Source: Bacillota bacterium (lineage in GTDB: Bacteria > Bacillota > Clostridia > Christensenellales > UMGS416). From it: 64,000 bases of DNA. Positions 41,543 through 49,926 of this stretch are shown piece after piece. Location of the stretch: the NCBI GenBank assembly GCA_023398815.1, contig JAEWRW010000031.1:62001-126000 (forward strand). Direction: 5' to 3'. The stretch's first letter is position 1, and each line of letters begins with the position of its first letter. The position numbers and the translations under genes were made by a program. The notes under the pieces were generated by a model that ran no database searches, had not been told where the DNA came from, and saw nothing but the letters and a program-made list of their open reading frames with translations.

Positions 41543-43165
41543 ATGTGTTTGACGAATAAAACATCAAAACGAATCGCGACGGCTCTGCTGGCGTTGCTGG
41601 TGTTGCTGTCCGTATCGGGCTGCGGCAAGAAGCAGAACGGACCCACGGCCGCGGCTGCACCCACGCCCACCGCGACCTATGGTGAGAACCAGACGGTGGA
41701 GACCACCCTGGCACTGGAGGGACTGGAGACGCCCGAAGAGGGGTCGGCTGCCGCACGCCTGCTGGGGGCCATTGAGCAGAGGTTCGGCGTGAAGCTGGTG
41801 CCCGCGGAGGTACCCGCCGATGGCGACGCGGCGCTGACCGCGGCGGCTGCCGGCACCCTGCCCGACGTGTTTACCAACGGTATCTTTGACGACCGCATGG
41901 CGTTCCAGGCCCTGGTGAAGGGCGGCTACCTGCGAGACTTCCCCAAGGAAACCACCGACCAATACGCCAACCTGGGCAGCGTGGTGCGCCGCTACCGCTC
42001 CACCGAGAGCGTGGACGGCAAACTGTGGTTCCTGCCCCGCACCGACATGGTGGATGAGTTCAACAACGGCCAGTCCAAGGCCATCTATTACCGGGTGGAT
42101 TGGGCGCTGGAGTCGGGCCTGCTGACCGCTGGCCAGGCGTCGGACTGGAAGAGTTTCTTCGCCCTCATGGATTATTATGGCCACATGGACCCCGACGGCA
42201 ACAAGCTCGATGACACCTTCGCCCTCACCGGCAGCAAGAGCGGCCTGTGTGGGCTGGAGACGGTGTTCTACATGACCTTTGGCGTGCGCGACTGGGTGCT
42301 GCAGGACGGCACCTGGGTGCCGGGGCTGCTCTCCGACCGGGCGAAGGAGGCCACCAAGTGGGCGGTGCAGGCCTACCGCGGGCGCATCATCGACCCGGCG
42401 CTGACCACCCAGAGCCAGGCCGAGGCGTTGGAGAAGTTCGTCTCCGGCCAGACGGGTATGCTCATCATGGATGCGTCACCGGTGGGGGCGCAAATGGTCA
42501 ACGATGCCTGGGTGACCGCACAGAATGGCCATGACATCCGCAAGTGCGTGTCGGTGTTGGCTCAACCGATGGATCCCTACGGCGTGGCGTACAACGATGA
42601 CACGTCCTATGACGGCGGGGTGCTGGTGAGCGCCAACGTGGACGACCGGGAGTTCCCCCGTGTGCTGTCGCTGCTCGATTGGCTCTATGGCGACGAGGGG
42701 TTGCTCTATAGCCAGTACGGCGCCGAGGGCCATGACTACACCCTGAAGGACGACGTGCCCACGACGACGCTCAAGGACAGCAAGGGCAATGCGGCGACCT
42801 TCGGCACGCTGACCGGCGCATGGGCGGGCCTTGGCACACTGTGCACCCAGGGGCAGGACTTCCTGCCCGACGCGGTGGAGAGCGACTACCGCCTGCGCTA
42901 CATGGACACCTTGCGGCAGTTCTGGTGGGGCAACAACTGGCGCAAACCACTCTTCACCCGCTACATTTTTGATGAGTCGGTGGAGGACTTCGACGCCGAC
43001 GGCACGATGGAGCAGGCGCTGATGACGCTCATCACCACCTCCCAAAATGTGGAAGTGGACTGGCCCGGCTATGTGGAGGCCATGGAGAAGGCACTGCCGG
43101 TGGACGCGGTCTCCAAGGTCGTCAACGACTACGCCAAGGAGAACAAAATTACAACAGAAGAATGA
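41543..43165 (+). CDS. orphan extracellular solute-binding lipoprotein
   Basis: A 540-residue carbohydrate-type binding protein. The signal peptide ends with VLLSVSGC (lipobox SVSGC, Cys about 23), then an Ala/Thr/Pro linker. Segments such as GTLPDVFTNG, GKLWFLPRTD and IYYRVDWALESGLL are typical of the LplA-like large sugar-binding proteins. No permease or ATPase is adjacent; a two-component system follows, so it may deliver ligand to that sensor or serve a transporter elsewhere. Translation appears leaderless. A terminator follows the stop. Confidence 0.8.
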   Translation: MCLTNKTSKRIATALLALLVLLSVSGCGKKQNGPTAAAAPTPTATYGENQTVETTLALEGLETPEEGSAAARLLGAIEQRFGVKLVPAEVPADGDAALTAAAAGTLPDVFTNGIFDDRMAFQALVKGGYLRDFPKETTDQYANLGSVVRRYRSTESVDGKLWFLPRTDMVDEFNNGQSKAIYYRVDWALESGLLTAGQASDWKSFFALMDYYGHMDPDGNKLDDTFALTGSKSGLCGLETVFYMTFGVRDWVLQDGTWVPGLLSDRAKEATKWAVQAYRGRIIDPALTTQSQAEALEKFVSGQTGMLIMDASPVGAQMVNDAWVTAQNGHDIRKCVSVLAQPMDPYGVAYNDDTSYDGGVLVSANVDDREFPRVLSLLDWLYGDEGLLYSQYGAEGHDYTLKDDVPTTTLKDSKGNAATFGTLTGAWAGLGTLCTQGQDFLPDAVESDYRLRYMDTLRQFWWGNNWRKPLFTRYIFDESVEDFDADGTMEQALMTLITTSQNVEVDWPGYVEAMEKALPVDAVSKVVNDYAKENKITTEE

Positions 43166-43178
43166 TTTCGTATCGTAG

Positions 43179-43209
43179 CGGGCGGGGCAATGAGCCCTGC
43201 CCGTTTTTT
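43179..43209 (+). terminator. intrinsic terminator after the orphan binding protein
   Basis: CGGGCGGGGC and GCCCTGCCCG pair (one G-T) around AATGA, followed by six T. Classic rho-independent form. Confidence 0.88.
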
Positions 43210-43290
43210 CGTGCCAGTGCTGGTGCGGAGGACGAGATGGCAAGGGGGAGAATTTCTCCCCCTTTTGTGTTACATTGATACCGTTGTATG

Positions 43291-43349
43291 TTTGTTAAGA
43301 AATTTGTAATGCTTTGCCCCGCCCGTTTGTAAGAACGGGGCGGTATGCT
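43291..43349 (+). promoter_or_regulatory. TTTGT direct repeats and promoter before the second two-component system
   Basis: TTTGTTAAGA (43291), TTTGTAATGC (43303) and TTTGTAAGAA (43326) are direct repeats at 12- and 23-bp offsets. A -10-like TATGCT follows at 43344-43349 with no -35. This fits activation by an OmpR-type regulator, plausibly the one encoded next. Confidence 0.55.
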
Positions 43350-43391
43350 GTGTGTCGGTGGCGGTGCGGCCGCCTGGCGGAGGAGGAGAGT

Positions 43392-44078
43392 ATGACCATA
43401 CTGGTGTGCGACGACGACCGCGACATCGTGGAGGCGCTGGAGATTTATCTCAAGGGTGAGGGGTACGACGTGCTCACCGCCGCCAACGGTGCCGAAGCCC
43501 TGCGCAAGCTCGAGGCTCACGAGGTGCATCTCATCCTGCTCGATGTGATGATGCCGGTGATGGACGGCCTGCGGGCGCTGATGGAGCTGCGGCGGCGGCG
43601 GAACGTGCCGGTCATCCTGCTCACCGCCAAGAGCGAGGAGGCCGACAAGGTGTTGGGCCTCAACATCGGCGCCGACGACTACGTGACCAAACCCTTTAGC
43701 CCGTTGGAGCTCATCGCGCGGGTGAAGAGCCAACTCAGGCGCTACACGGCGCTGGGCAGTGTGGTGGCGCGCAGTGGGCTTTACCGCACCGGGGGCCTTG
43801 CGGTGGACGACGAGCGCAAGGAGGTTACGGTGGATGGCGAGCCGGTGCGCCTGACGCCGGTGGAGTACGGCATCCTCTGCCTGCTGACCCGGGAGGCCGG
43901 GCGCGTCTTCTCCATCGACCAGATCTACGAGCAGGTGTGGCGGGAGCCGGCCTTCAGCCCGGAGAACACCGTGGCCGTGCACATCCGCCGCATCCGGGAG
44001 AAAATCGAGATCAACCCAAAGGAACCCAAATACTTGAAGGTGGTGTGGGGCATTGGATACAAAGTCGAGAAATATTAG
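43392..44078 (+). CDS. OmpR/PhoB family response regulator
   Basis: A 228-residue regulator. Receiver residues: CDDDRD at 7-12, LILLDVMMPVMDG (Asp about 51) and DDYVTKPFSP (Lys about 101). The output domain (about 128-226) shows LTPVEYGILCLLTREAGRVF and ends with VVWGIGYKVEKY. Start ATG 43392 follows AGGAGGAG. It overlaps the sensor gene by 26 nt. Confidence 0.93.
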   Translation: MTILVCDDDRDIVEALEIYLKGEGYDVLTAANGAEALRKLEAHEVHLILLDVMMPVMDGLRALMELRRRRNVPVILLTAKSEEADKVLGLNIGADDYVTKPFSPLELIARVKSQLRRYTALGSVVARSGLYRTGGLAVDDERKEVTVDGEPVRLTPVEYGILCLLTREAGRVFSIDQIYEQVWREPAFSPENTVAVHIRRIREKIEINPKEPKYLKVVWGIGYKVEKY

Positions 44079-46299
44079 ATATTCCGTCTGGTTCAAGCTG
44101 CTGGCTCTCCTGTGCGCGGTGGGCGGCGTGCTGCTGATGGCCGCCGGGTTCATGCGCTACGAGGGATTGTACACCGCGCTGGAGCCGGGCAACTACCTCT
44201 ATGCCGACGACCTGCGCCAGTGGGTGGGCGGTGTGCTCTCCACCGTGGAGGGGGCCGAGTTAACCTTTGACAGCGAGGAGGAGATCCTCTCCAACGAGAA
44301 CCGCTTGAAGGCACTGGACGACGACGAAGTGACTTGGCGCACCGATTCGGCCCAAATGGAGATCTCCTCCATCGGGGAGGAATACGCAAATTACATCAAC
44401 GACGCCTTCCAAACCAACGACGATGCCCAATCGCTCGATGCGGAAGTGAAGCGGCTGGAGACCGAGCGGGACATGAAGATCGCCGCGCGCAACCAGCAGC
44501 TGCAGGATGACCTGGATGCCGCCCGGGACGAGGTAGTGCAGCGCCAACTGGCACAGTACCGCAGCGCCCGGCAGGAGTTGGCCGCATTGGGCGGCAACCT
44601 CCAGTATGGCTGGCGCAGTGAGGAAGGCTACTACGGCGGGAACCTCGGGCGCGATGACACCGCGATGGAGCAGGCGGTGAAGGTCTGCCCGGTCTACTAC
44701 ATCAGCGTGGAGGGCAAGGTGACGACCAACCTGCCCGACCTGGGCTATGGGCAGCTGGCTCTGGGGAACGACAAGGCCAGCCTGTGGCTGGGCATGTCTC
44801 AGGCGGCCTACGATGCGCGGCGGCAGACCTGGCTGCAGCGCTGGAACCTGGGCCGCGAGGGCTGGGTGCTGCTGGGCAGTGGATTCCTGCAGACGCTCCT
44901 GGGTCTGGGGTGGCTGTGCTACGCCGCCGGCCGACGCCCCGCTGAGGAGGGCGTGACCCTGCTCGTGATCGACCGCCTGCCGCTGGACCTGGGGCTGCTG
45001 CTGCCGGCCGGTGCGCTGGGTGGGGCTGCCGGGGCGACCTATGTCTACTTCACCAACGAAACCTTGCTTCGCTCTGGCGTTACCACCCTGCCGCTGGTGG
45101 GGGCGGGCCTGCTGCTGGCCTTGGCGACGATGCTGCTGGCTCTGTACCTCACCATGTTCGCCAAGCGCCTGAAGCGCCACGAAGTGCTGCGCCACACGGT
45201 GGTGGCTTGGGTGCTGAGAAAGCTGAACCGCGCCTTTGAGCGGTTCCTGGAGCTTGTCGCCGGCGGGCCTGTGCCGCCGCGGGCGGTGCTGTTGGCGCTG
45301 GCATTGGGGGCCTTCACCTTGCTGGGCGGCATGATTGGCGTGGAGATTGGCCGCTCTCACAGTTGGCTTGAGTTTTTCCTGTGGTTCGTGTTTGTGCTGG
45401 GGGTGGATTTCTTGGCCGGGCTGTGGCTCATCCGCCGGTTCCAGCGCTTGCTGCGGGGGGTGGAGCGCATCCGCAAGGGGGAACTCCATTACCGCCTGCC
45501 CGCCGGTGGAAACAGCCTGACCGCCCAACTGGGCGACCGCATCAACCACATTGCCGATGGCCTCAACACCGCTGTGGAGCGGGAGGTGCGGGCCGAGCGG
45601 ATGAAGTCCGAACTCGTCACCAACGTGTCCCACGACCTCAAGACGCCGCTCACGTCCCTCATCACTTACCTCGACTTGCTGGCCAAGGAGGGCCTGCAAG
45701 CCGAGAAGGCCCCCCACTACCTGGAGGTGCTGCAGGCCAAGGCCCAGCGGCTGAAGGTGCTGACCGAGGACCTGGTGGAGGCGGCGCGGGCGGCCAGCGG
45801 CGCGGTGGCCGTGCAGCGGGAGCGGCTGGACCTCACTGCACTGCTGCAGCAGAGCCTGGGCGAGTACGAGGCGCGGCTGGCAGCGGCGGAGCTCACGGTG
45901 CGGTTCACGGCCACAGGCGAGCGCATTGCCGTACTGGCCGATGGACGGCTGCTGTGGCGGGTGGTGGATAATCTGTTGGGCAACGCCTGCAAGTACGCGT
46001 TGCCGGGCTCCCGGGTGTACCTGGATGTGGGCCGGGAGGGTGACCGCGTGCGCTTCACCTTGAAGAACATCTCAGCCCAGGAGCTCAACGTGGCGGCGGA
46101 GGAACTGACCGAGCGCTTTGTGCGCGGCGACGAGGCCCGCACCGGCGAAGGCTCGGGGCTCGGCCTCTCCATCGCCAAGAACCTGACCGAACTCATGGAC
46201 GGCACATTTGCCCTCATGGTGGATGGCGACCTCTTCAAGGTGACGGTCACCGTGCCGGCGGCCCCGGCGCTGGCCGAAGTGGTACCCGCCCAACCTTAA
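44053..46299 (+). CDS. large sensor histidine kinase, multi-helix membrane domain
   Basis: A 748-residue kinase. Helix 1 (about 12-32) and helix 2 (about 275-295) enclose a large sensor region (about 35-270) containing a charged helical segment (DAEVKRLETERDMKIAARNQ). Four or so more helices follow (to about 460), then HAMP-like linker, ERMKSELVTNVSHDLKTPLT (His about 526), NLLGNACKYA (about 640) and GEGSGLGLSI (about 700). TTG 44053 is the only start that keeps the first helix; it is preceded by GTGGGG and lies inside the regulator gene. Confidence 0.88.
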   Translation: MDTKSRNIRYSVWFKLLALLCAVGGVLLMAAGFMRYEGLYTALEPGNYLYADDLRQWVGGVLSTVEGAELTFDSEEEILSNENRLKALDDDEVTWRTDSAQMEISSIGEEYANYINDAFQTNDDAQSLDAEVKRLETERDMKIAARNQQLQDDLDAARDEVVQRQLAQYRSARQELAALGGNLQYGWRSEEGYYGGNLGRDDTAMEQAVKVCPVYYISVEGKVTTNLPDLGYGQLALGNDKASLWLGMSQAAYDARRQTWLQRWNLGREGWVLLGSGFLQTLLGLGWLCYAAGRRPAEEGVTLLVIDRLPLDLGLLLPAGALGGAAGATYVYFTNETLLRSGVTTLPLVGAGLLLALATMLLALYLTMFAKRLKRHEVLRHTVVAWVLRKLNRAFERFLELVAGGPVPPRAVLLALALGAFTLLGGMIGVEIGRSHSWLEFFLWFVFVLGVDFLAGLWLIRRFQRLLRGVERIRKGELHYRLPAGGNSLTAQLGDRINHIADGLNTAVEREVRAERMKSELVTNVSHDLKTPLTSLITYLDLLAKEGLQAEKAPHYLEVLQAKAQRLKVLTEDLVEAARAASGAVAVQRERLDLTALLQQSLGEYEARLAAAELTVRFTATGERIAVLADGRLLWRVVDNLLGNACKYALPGSRVYLDVGREGDRVRFTLKNISAQELNVAAEELTERFVRGDEARTGEGSGLGLSIAKNLTELMDGTFALMVDGDLFKVTVTVPAAPALAEVVPAQP

Positions 46300-46353
46300 C
46301 GATCGCACCCACGGTTGACCCCATCGACAGACAACAACCGTGGTGGGATATCA

Positions 46354-46380
46354 AGCACGCAGTCCGCAGGACTGCGTGCT
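46354..46380. terminator. hairpin between kinase gene and element copy 4
   Basis: AGCACGCAGTCC and GGACTGCGTGCT form a perfect 12-bp stem with a 3-nt loop, followed by TGTCG. Likely transcript end of the two-component operon, or an extra stem of element copy 4. Confidence 0.6.
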
Positions 46381-46383
46381 TGT

Positions 46384-46585
46384 CGCGTCGGCCGCCTGCG
46401 GCGACCGCCGCGAGTGGGAGTGCTCGTCATCTGTATGGTTTTGCCCCCTGACGCACATGTCGTCAGGGGGCGTTCTGTTTTTGGGCTCGTACTGGTTTTT
46501 ACGGGAGAGACGCCGTGTGCCGGGAGAGGCGAGTGCCTCGGACAGATGGTCGTGTGCCGCGGCGGGGTAAACCCGCTCGCGGCTA
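46384..46585 (+). repeat. modular structured element, copy 4
   Basis: Read on the plus strand downstream of the kinase. P1 at 46384-46412 has CGCG, CGG and CGCC steps paired through symmetric single-base mismatches. The linker AGTGGGAGTGCTCGTCATCT follows, then P2 at 46443-46471, a perfect 11-bp stem closing the loop CACATGT. Downstream are GAGACGCCG, GCGAGTGCC, CGTGTGCCGC and a hairpin with loop GTAAA at 46562-46576. Confidence 0.7.
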
Positions 46586-46694
46586 CGGGGGTGATGAGCA
46601 CGCCCCGCGCGGGGCGGTGCCCCACGGCCATTGCGTGCGTTAGAACTAGTCTGTGCGACCGTTGGGGAGTGCGCTCCAATGCGGACGGCTTTCG

Positions 46695-47093
46695 TCAGCC
46701 CTTCCTCTTGGCCGCCTTTTTCGCCGTCTTCTCCGCTGCCCACTGCCGGTTCTGCGCCGCGCGGAAGCGCACGATTTCGGCAATGAGCTCCAGCGGCAGC
46801 GGCTCACCGTGGGGGAACTGGATGGCCCCCTTGGAGGTGTGGTATGCCCCTAACCGCGGCAGGAAGTGTTCCACCCCCTCGGCCCCGGGGTAGAGGCCTA
46901 TGTGCTGGCGGAAGGCGGCAAAATGGATGAGGTTGCCGTGCAGCTTGAAGGTGGGCATGCCCCAGGAAATGGCTTCGGTGGCCTCCGGCTCGACGGCGGC
47001 GATGGCCGCGCGCAGCGTCCGCAGGCGCTCCTGCACCTCTGCCGGGCATTGGGCGATGTATTCGTCGATGGTCTGCGGCTTGCCAGCGTCCAT
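46695..47093 (-). CDS. DUF1801 (YdhG-like) protein
   Basis: A 132-residue cytoplasmic protein of the DUF1801 family: TIDEYIAQCPAEVQERLRTL, then EAISWGMPTFKLHGNLIHFA and HIGLYPGAEGVEHF are standard for it. The lysine-rich tail (AAEKTAKKAAKRKG) is also usual. Members are related to iron-chaperone frataxin-like folds, but the function is not established. Start ATG 47093 follows GGGAGGG. It shares no operon with its neighbours. Confidence 0.85.
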   Translation of the reverse strand: MDAGKPQTIDEYIAQCPAEVQERLRTLRAAIAAVEPEATEAISWGMPTFKLHGNLIHFAAFRQHIGLYPGAEGVEHFLPRLGAYHTSKGAIQFPHGEPLPLELIAEIVRFRAAQNRQWAAEKTAKKAAKRKG

Positions 47094-47154
47094 GGCAGTC
47101 CCTCCCGTCGTTTTCCACAGCATACCATGGCGGCGCAGCGGCGGCAACGGGCAA

Positions 47155-47178
47155 CAAAAAAGCCCGCCGGTGGCGGGC
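47155..47178 (-). terminator. intrinsic terminator of the YitT gene
   Basis: GCCCGCC and GGCGGGC pair around a 3-nt loop; on the minus strand seven T follow. Confidence 0.88.
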
Positions 47179-47197
47179 GAAAATGCGGCAAGAGCGT

Positions 47198-47860
47198 TCA
47201 GCCGCTGACGGTTTCTTCTTCCCCATTGGGGGCGGGCGCAGCGTTGCGGGCGGCTCGACGGCGCAGCAGGGCCAGCAGCCCATCGGCAATGAGCGAGCAC
47301 ACGGCGATCGTCGCGAGGGCGTAGACGCCCGAGAGCACGTTGCGGTAGACGACCATGGCTAAGACCACCACCGACCCATCCACCAGCAGGGACATGCGCC
47401 CCACGCCATTGTTGTTCCAGCGGGTTACGAGGAGACGCGTCACGAGGTCGGTGCCGCCCACCGAGGTGTTGCTCTGCACCAGGCAGACCAGACCTACCCC
47501 GTAAATGACCCCGCCGGCCACCGCCGCCAGCCAGGGGTTTGTGGTCAACGTGGGCAGGAAGCTGGTACCGTCGATGAGCATGGCGTAGGCAAAGCAGGCC
47601 GCCAGTGTGCGCAGGGTAAAGGCCCAGCCCTTCACCGGCACGCTGACCGCGAACACCGGGATGTTCATGACGAGCACCATCGTCCCCACCGGGAAGGGCA
47701 GCACCTCGTGCAGGATCGTCGCGATGCCCGAGAATCCTCCGGCGGCAATTTTGTTGCCGATGAGGAAGAGATTGAGTGCCAGCGTGTAGAGCGTGATGCC
47801 GGCGCAGAACCAGAGAAACTTGCCCACGGCGGCCCGGCGGGAGGGAGTCAAAAAGCCCAT
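47198..47860 (-). CDS. YitT family membrane protein
   Basis: A 220-residue membrane protein with five or six helices. AGITLYTLALNLFLIGNKIA then GGFSGIATILHEVL matches the YitT/DUF161 start, and NTSVGGTDLVTRLL is the conserved middle motif. The C-terminal DUF2179 domain of many relatives is absent, making this a short version. Transport role unknown. It is divergent from the GntR regulator; the shared region carries GTATAC palindromes. Confidence 0.85.
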   Translation of the reverse strand: MGFLTPSRRAAVGKFLWFCAGITLYTLALNLFLIGNKIAAGGFSGIATILHEVLPFPVGTMVLVMNIPVFAVSVPVKGWAFTLRTLAACFAYAMLIDGTSFLPTLTTNPWLAAVAGGVIYGVGLVCLVQSNTSVGGTDLVTRLLVTRWNNNGVGRMSLLVDGSVVVLAMVVYRNVLSGVYALATIAVCSLIADGLLALLRRRAARNAAPAPNGEEETVSG

Positions 47861-47901
47861 CGGCGTGCCTTTCCGGCCGGCCCCGCGGGTCGGCCCAGTG
47901 A

Positions 47902-47919
47902 TTGTATACAGTATACGAA
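47902..47919. promoter_or_regulatory. GntR-type operator 1 (GTATAC palindrome)
   Basis: TTGTATACAGTATACGAA is a near-perfect inverted repeat of 8-bp arms around one base, the usual form of FadR-subfamily GntR sites. It lies just upstream of the YitT gene on the shared divergent region; a second TTGTATACA lies at 48006-48014 next to the regulator promoter. Confidence 0.6.
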
Positions 47920-48005
47920 TCAGGCGTCGCCGCTGTCAATCGTCCAAAACCGCGCAAATCCGCCTAAGTTCTTTGTGCGTTTCCACAGTTCCTTTGTGTT
48001 GTATT

Positions 48006-48049
48006 TTGTATACATTGGGGGTTGCGATGGCGCGAAATTCGAATATAAT
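48006..48049 (+). promoter_or_regulatory. GntR gene promoter with operator half 2
   Basis: TTGTATACA (48006-48014), then -35-like TTGCGA (48022-48027), 16-bp spacer and -10 TATAAT (48044-48049). Transcription would begin near 48056, only 27 nt before the proposed CTG start. Confidence 0.6.
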
Positions 48050-48082
48050 GAAAGCATCACCCCACGGACGGAGGGCACGGCA

Positions 48083-48727
48083 CTGGGTACACCAAGCCGG
48101 TCGCTGCGCGAACTGGTGCGCAGCACCATTGCGGAGAAGATCACCAACGGCGAACTGCTGCCGGGGGATACCATCCGTGAGCAGGAACTGTGCGAGGGGC
48201 TGGGCATCAGCCGCACCCCCGTGCGGGAGGCGATGATCGAGCTGGTCAGCGCGAAGCTCTTAACCGCGGTGCCCCGCAAGGGCTTTGTGGTGCGGGAGCT
48301 CACCCGCAAGGAGAAGCAGGACGTCTACGACGTCATTGCGGTGCTGGACGCCGAGGCTGCCGTCTGCGCACTGGAGCGCATGGGGCCGGAGGGTCTCTCC
48401 GCCCTGCGGGAGACGGTCGACTTCATCGATGTGGCCATCCGCCACCGCAACTACGCCAGCTACTGCCGCCTGCAGCAGGCCTTCCACGAGGTGTATCGCC
48501 AGCGCTGCGGCAACGATCTTCTGCTTGCCATGCTGCGGGAGGCCAGTGACCGGTTTGTAATGCCGACCTACCTCAGCCAGGACAAGGAGGCGCTCTTCGC
48601 CGTGTATGGGCAGATGAACGACGAGCACCGCCGCATCATCGAGCTCTTCGAGCAGGGCGACAAGCAAGCGCTCTTCCACTACCTGGCGTGGACACACTGG
48701 CGCACGCAGTACGAGGATATGATTTAG
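48083..48727 (+). CDS. GntR family regulator (FadR/FCD type) with CTG start
   Basis: A 214-residue regulator. Winged helix: SLRELVRSTIAEKITNGELL (about 7-26), ELCEGLGISRTPVREAMIEL, then KGFVVRELTRKEKQDVYDVI. An FCD helical ligand domain follows (about 85-205). In-frame ATG, GTG or TTG codons are absent between the predicted transcript start (near 48056) and the first helix, except GTG 48116, which would cut into the domain and has no binding site. CTG 48083 has GGAGGG with ideal 7-nt spacing. It likely controls the downstream amino-acid genes. Confidence 0.8.
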   Translation: MGTPSRSLRELVRSTIAEKITNGELLPGDTIREQELCEGLGISRTPVREAMIELVSAKLLTAVPRKGFVVRELTRKEKQDVYDVIAVLDAEAAVCALERMGPEGLSALRETVDFIDVAIRHRNYASYCRLQQAFHEVYRQRCGNDLLLAMLREASDRFVMPTYLSQDKEALFAVYGQMNDEHRRIIELFEQGDKQALFHYLAWTHWRTQYEDMI

Positions 48728-48751
48728 CAAACATACGATGGACGGGCAATG

Positions 48752-48778
48752 GCGCCGAGGGACTTCCCGGCGCTTTTT
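48752..48778 (+). terminator. terminator between GntR and aminotransferase genes
   Basis: GCGCCG and CGGCGC pair around AGGGACTTCC (itself partly paired), followed by TTTTT. An outer pair GATGGAC (48738-48744) and GTCCATC (48781-48787) encloses the whole, so a competing fold could exist; the next start codon is 30 nt downstream. Confidence 0.75.
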
Positions 48779-48807
48779 CTGTCCATCGACCGAAAGGGGA
48801 TAGGACG

Positions 48808-49926
48808 ATGATTCCAGGCATTCGTAAAGCGGCGCTGACCGTGGCGGCCTACGTGCCGGGCAAGACGACCGACGCCGTCATTGAGGAGTACGGGCTGACC
48901 GATGTGGTGAAGCTCGGCTCCAACGAGAACAACTACGGCCCGTTCCCAAAGGCCATGGAGGCCATGACCCAGGAATTGAAGCGCCTGCACGTCTACCCGG
49001 AGAAGAACTTTGTGCGCCTGAAGAACCTGTTGGGCGCCAAGGTGGGGCTGGACGGCACCTACATTGGCCTGGGGCACGGTGCCGGCGGCGTGCTGGAGAC
49101 CATCGCCCGCACGTTCCTGGAGGCCGGTGACGAGGTCATTATCCCCGGGCAGACCTACGGCCTCTATAAGGAGATTTCCAAAGTCATGGGGGCTGAGATC
49201 GTCTGGTCGCCCCTCAAGGATTACGCGTTGGACATCGAGGACATCACGGCGAAGGTGACGCCCCGCACGAAGCTGCTGTGGCTGTGCAACCCCAACAACC
49301 CGACAGGTACGGTCTTTTCTGCGCAGAAACTAATCCCCTTGTTGGACGCGCTGCCGCCCCACGCCTGGGTGGTGCTCGATGAGGCCTACCGCGAGTACGC
49401 CGACGCCAGCCTGCTGCCCGACACCGAGGAGCTCGTGCGGGCGGGCCGCCGAGTGTTGGGGGTGCGCACGTTCTCCAAGTATTACGGGCTGGCCGGCGGG
49501 CGCATCGGGTATCTGGTGGCCGCGCCGGAGGTCATCACTTGGTACGACACCGTCAGCGAACCCTTCAACGCCAACCGCATCGGCCTGGCTGGGGCGGTGG
49601 CCACCCTGACCGGCGACACCGAGGAACTGGAGCGCTGCCGCTGGGCCATGATGCGCGACCGGGATGAGATGGCCAAAAACCTGCGGGCACTGGGCTGCCA
49701 GCCCGTGGCCACCCACACCAACTTTCTGTTCTTTGAGACGCCCTACCCCTGTGCGGTCGTCAACGAGCTGCTGCTGCGCCGGGGGGTCATCGCCCGGCCC
49801 TGCGCCGGGTGGGGCCTGCCCCGGCACATGCGCGTGAGCATCGGCACCACGCGGGAGAACCGTGCCTTCCTCAACGCCATGGAGGGCGTGATGACCGAGT
49901 GCGCCGGGGAGGAGCAGGCCCAATGA
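48808..49926 (+). CDS. HisC-like aminotransferase
   Basis: A 372-residue fold-type I PLP aminotransferase: VVKLGSNENNYGP (about 31-43), LWLCNPNNPTGTVF (about 165), VVLDEAYREYAD (about 191), RTFSKYYGLAGGRIGYLVAA (PLP Lys about 220) and CAGWGLPRHMRVSIGT. By motif it is histidinol-phosphate aminotransferase. No other his gene is present; it is followed by a D-2-hydroxyacid dehydrogenase, importer and DDAH, so it may instead transaminate an imported amino acid. The stop overlaps the next start (ATGA). Confidence 0.85.
   Translation: MIPGIRKAALTVAAYVPGKTTDAVIEEYGLTDVVKLGSNENNYGPFPKAMEAMTQELKRLHVYPEKNFVRLKNLLGAKVGLDGTYIGLGHGAGGVLETIARTFLEAGDEVIIPGQTYGLYKEISKVMGAEIVWSPLKDYALDIEDITAKVTPRTKLLWLCNPNNPTGTVFSAQKLIPLLDALPPHAWVVLDEAYREYADASLLPDTEELVRAGRRVLGVRTFSKYYGLAGGRIGYLVAAPEVITWYDTVSEPFNANRIGLAGAVATLTGDTEELERCRWAMMRDRDEMAKNLRALGCQPVATHTNFLFFETPYPCAVVNELLLRRGVIARPCAGWGLPRHMRVSIGTTRENRAFLNAMEGVMTECAGEEQAQ

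Noticed and set aside
48808..49926. Assigning hisC and a histidine pathway
   Set aside because: No other histidine gene is in the window and the operon context is amino-acid import and breakdown, so only the family is called.
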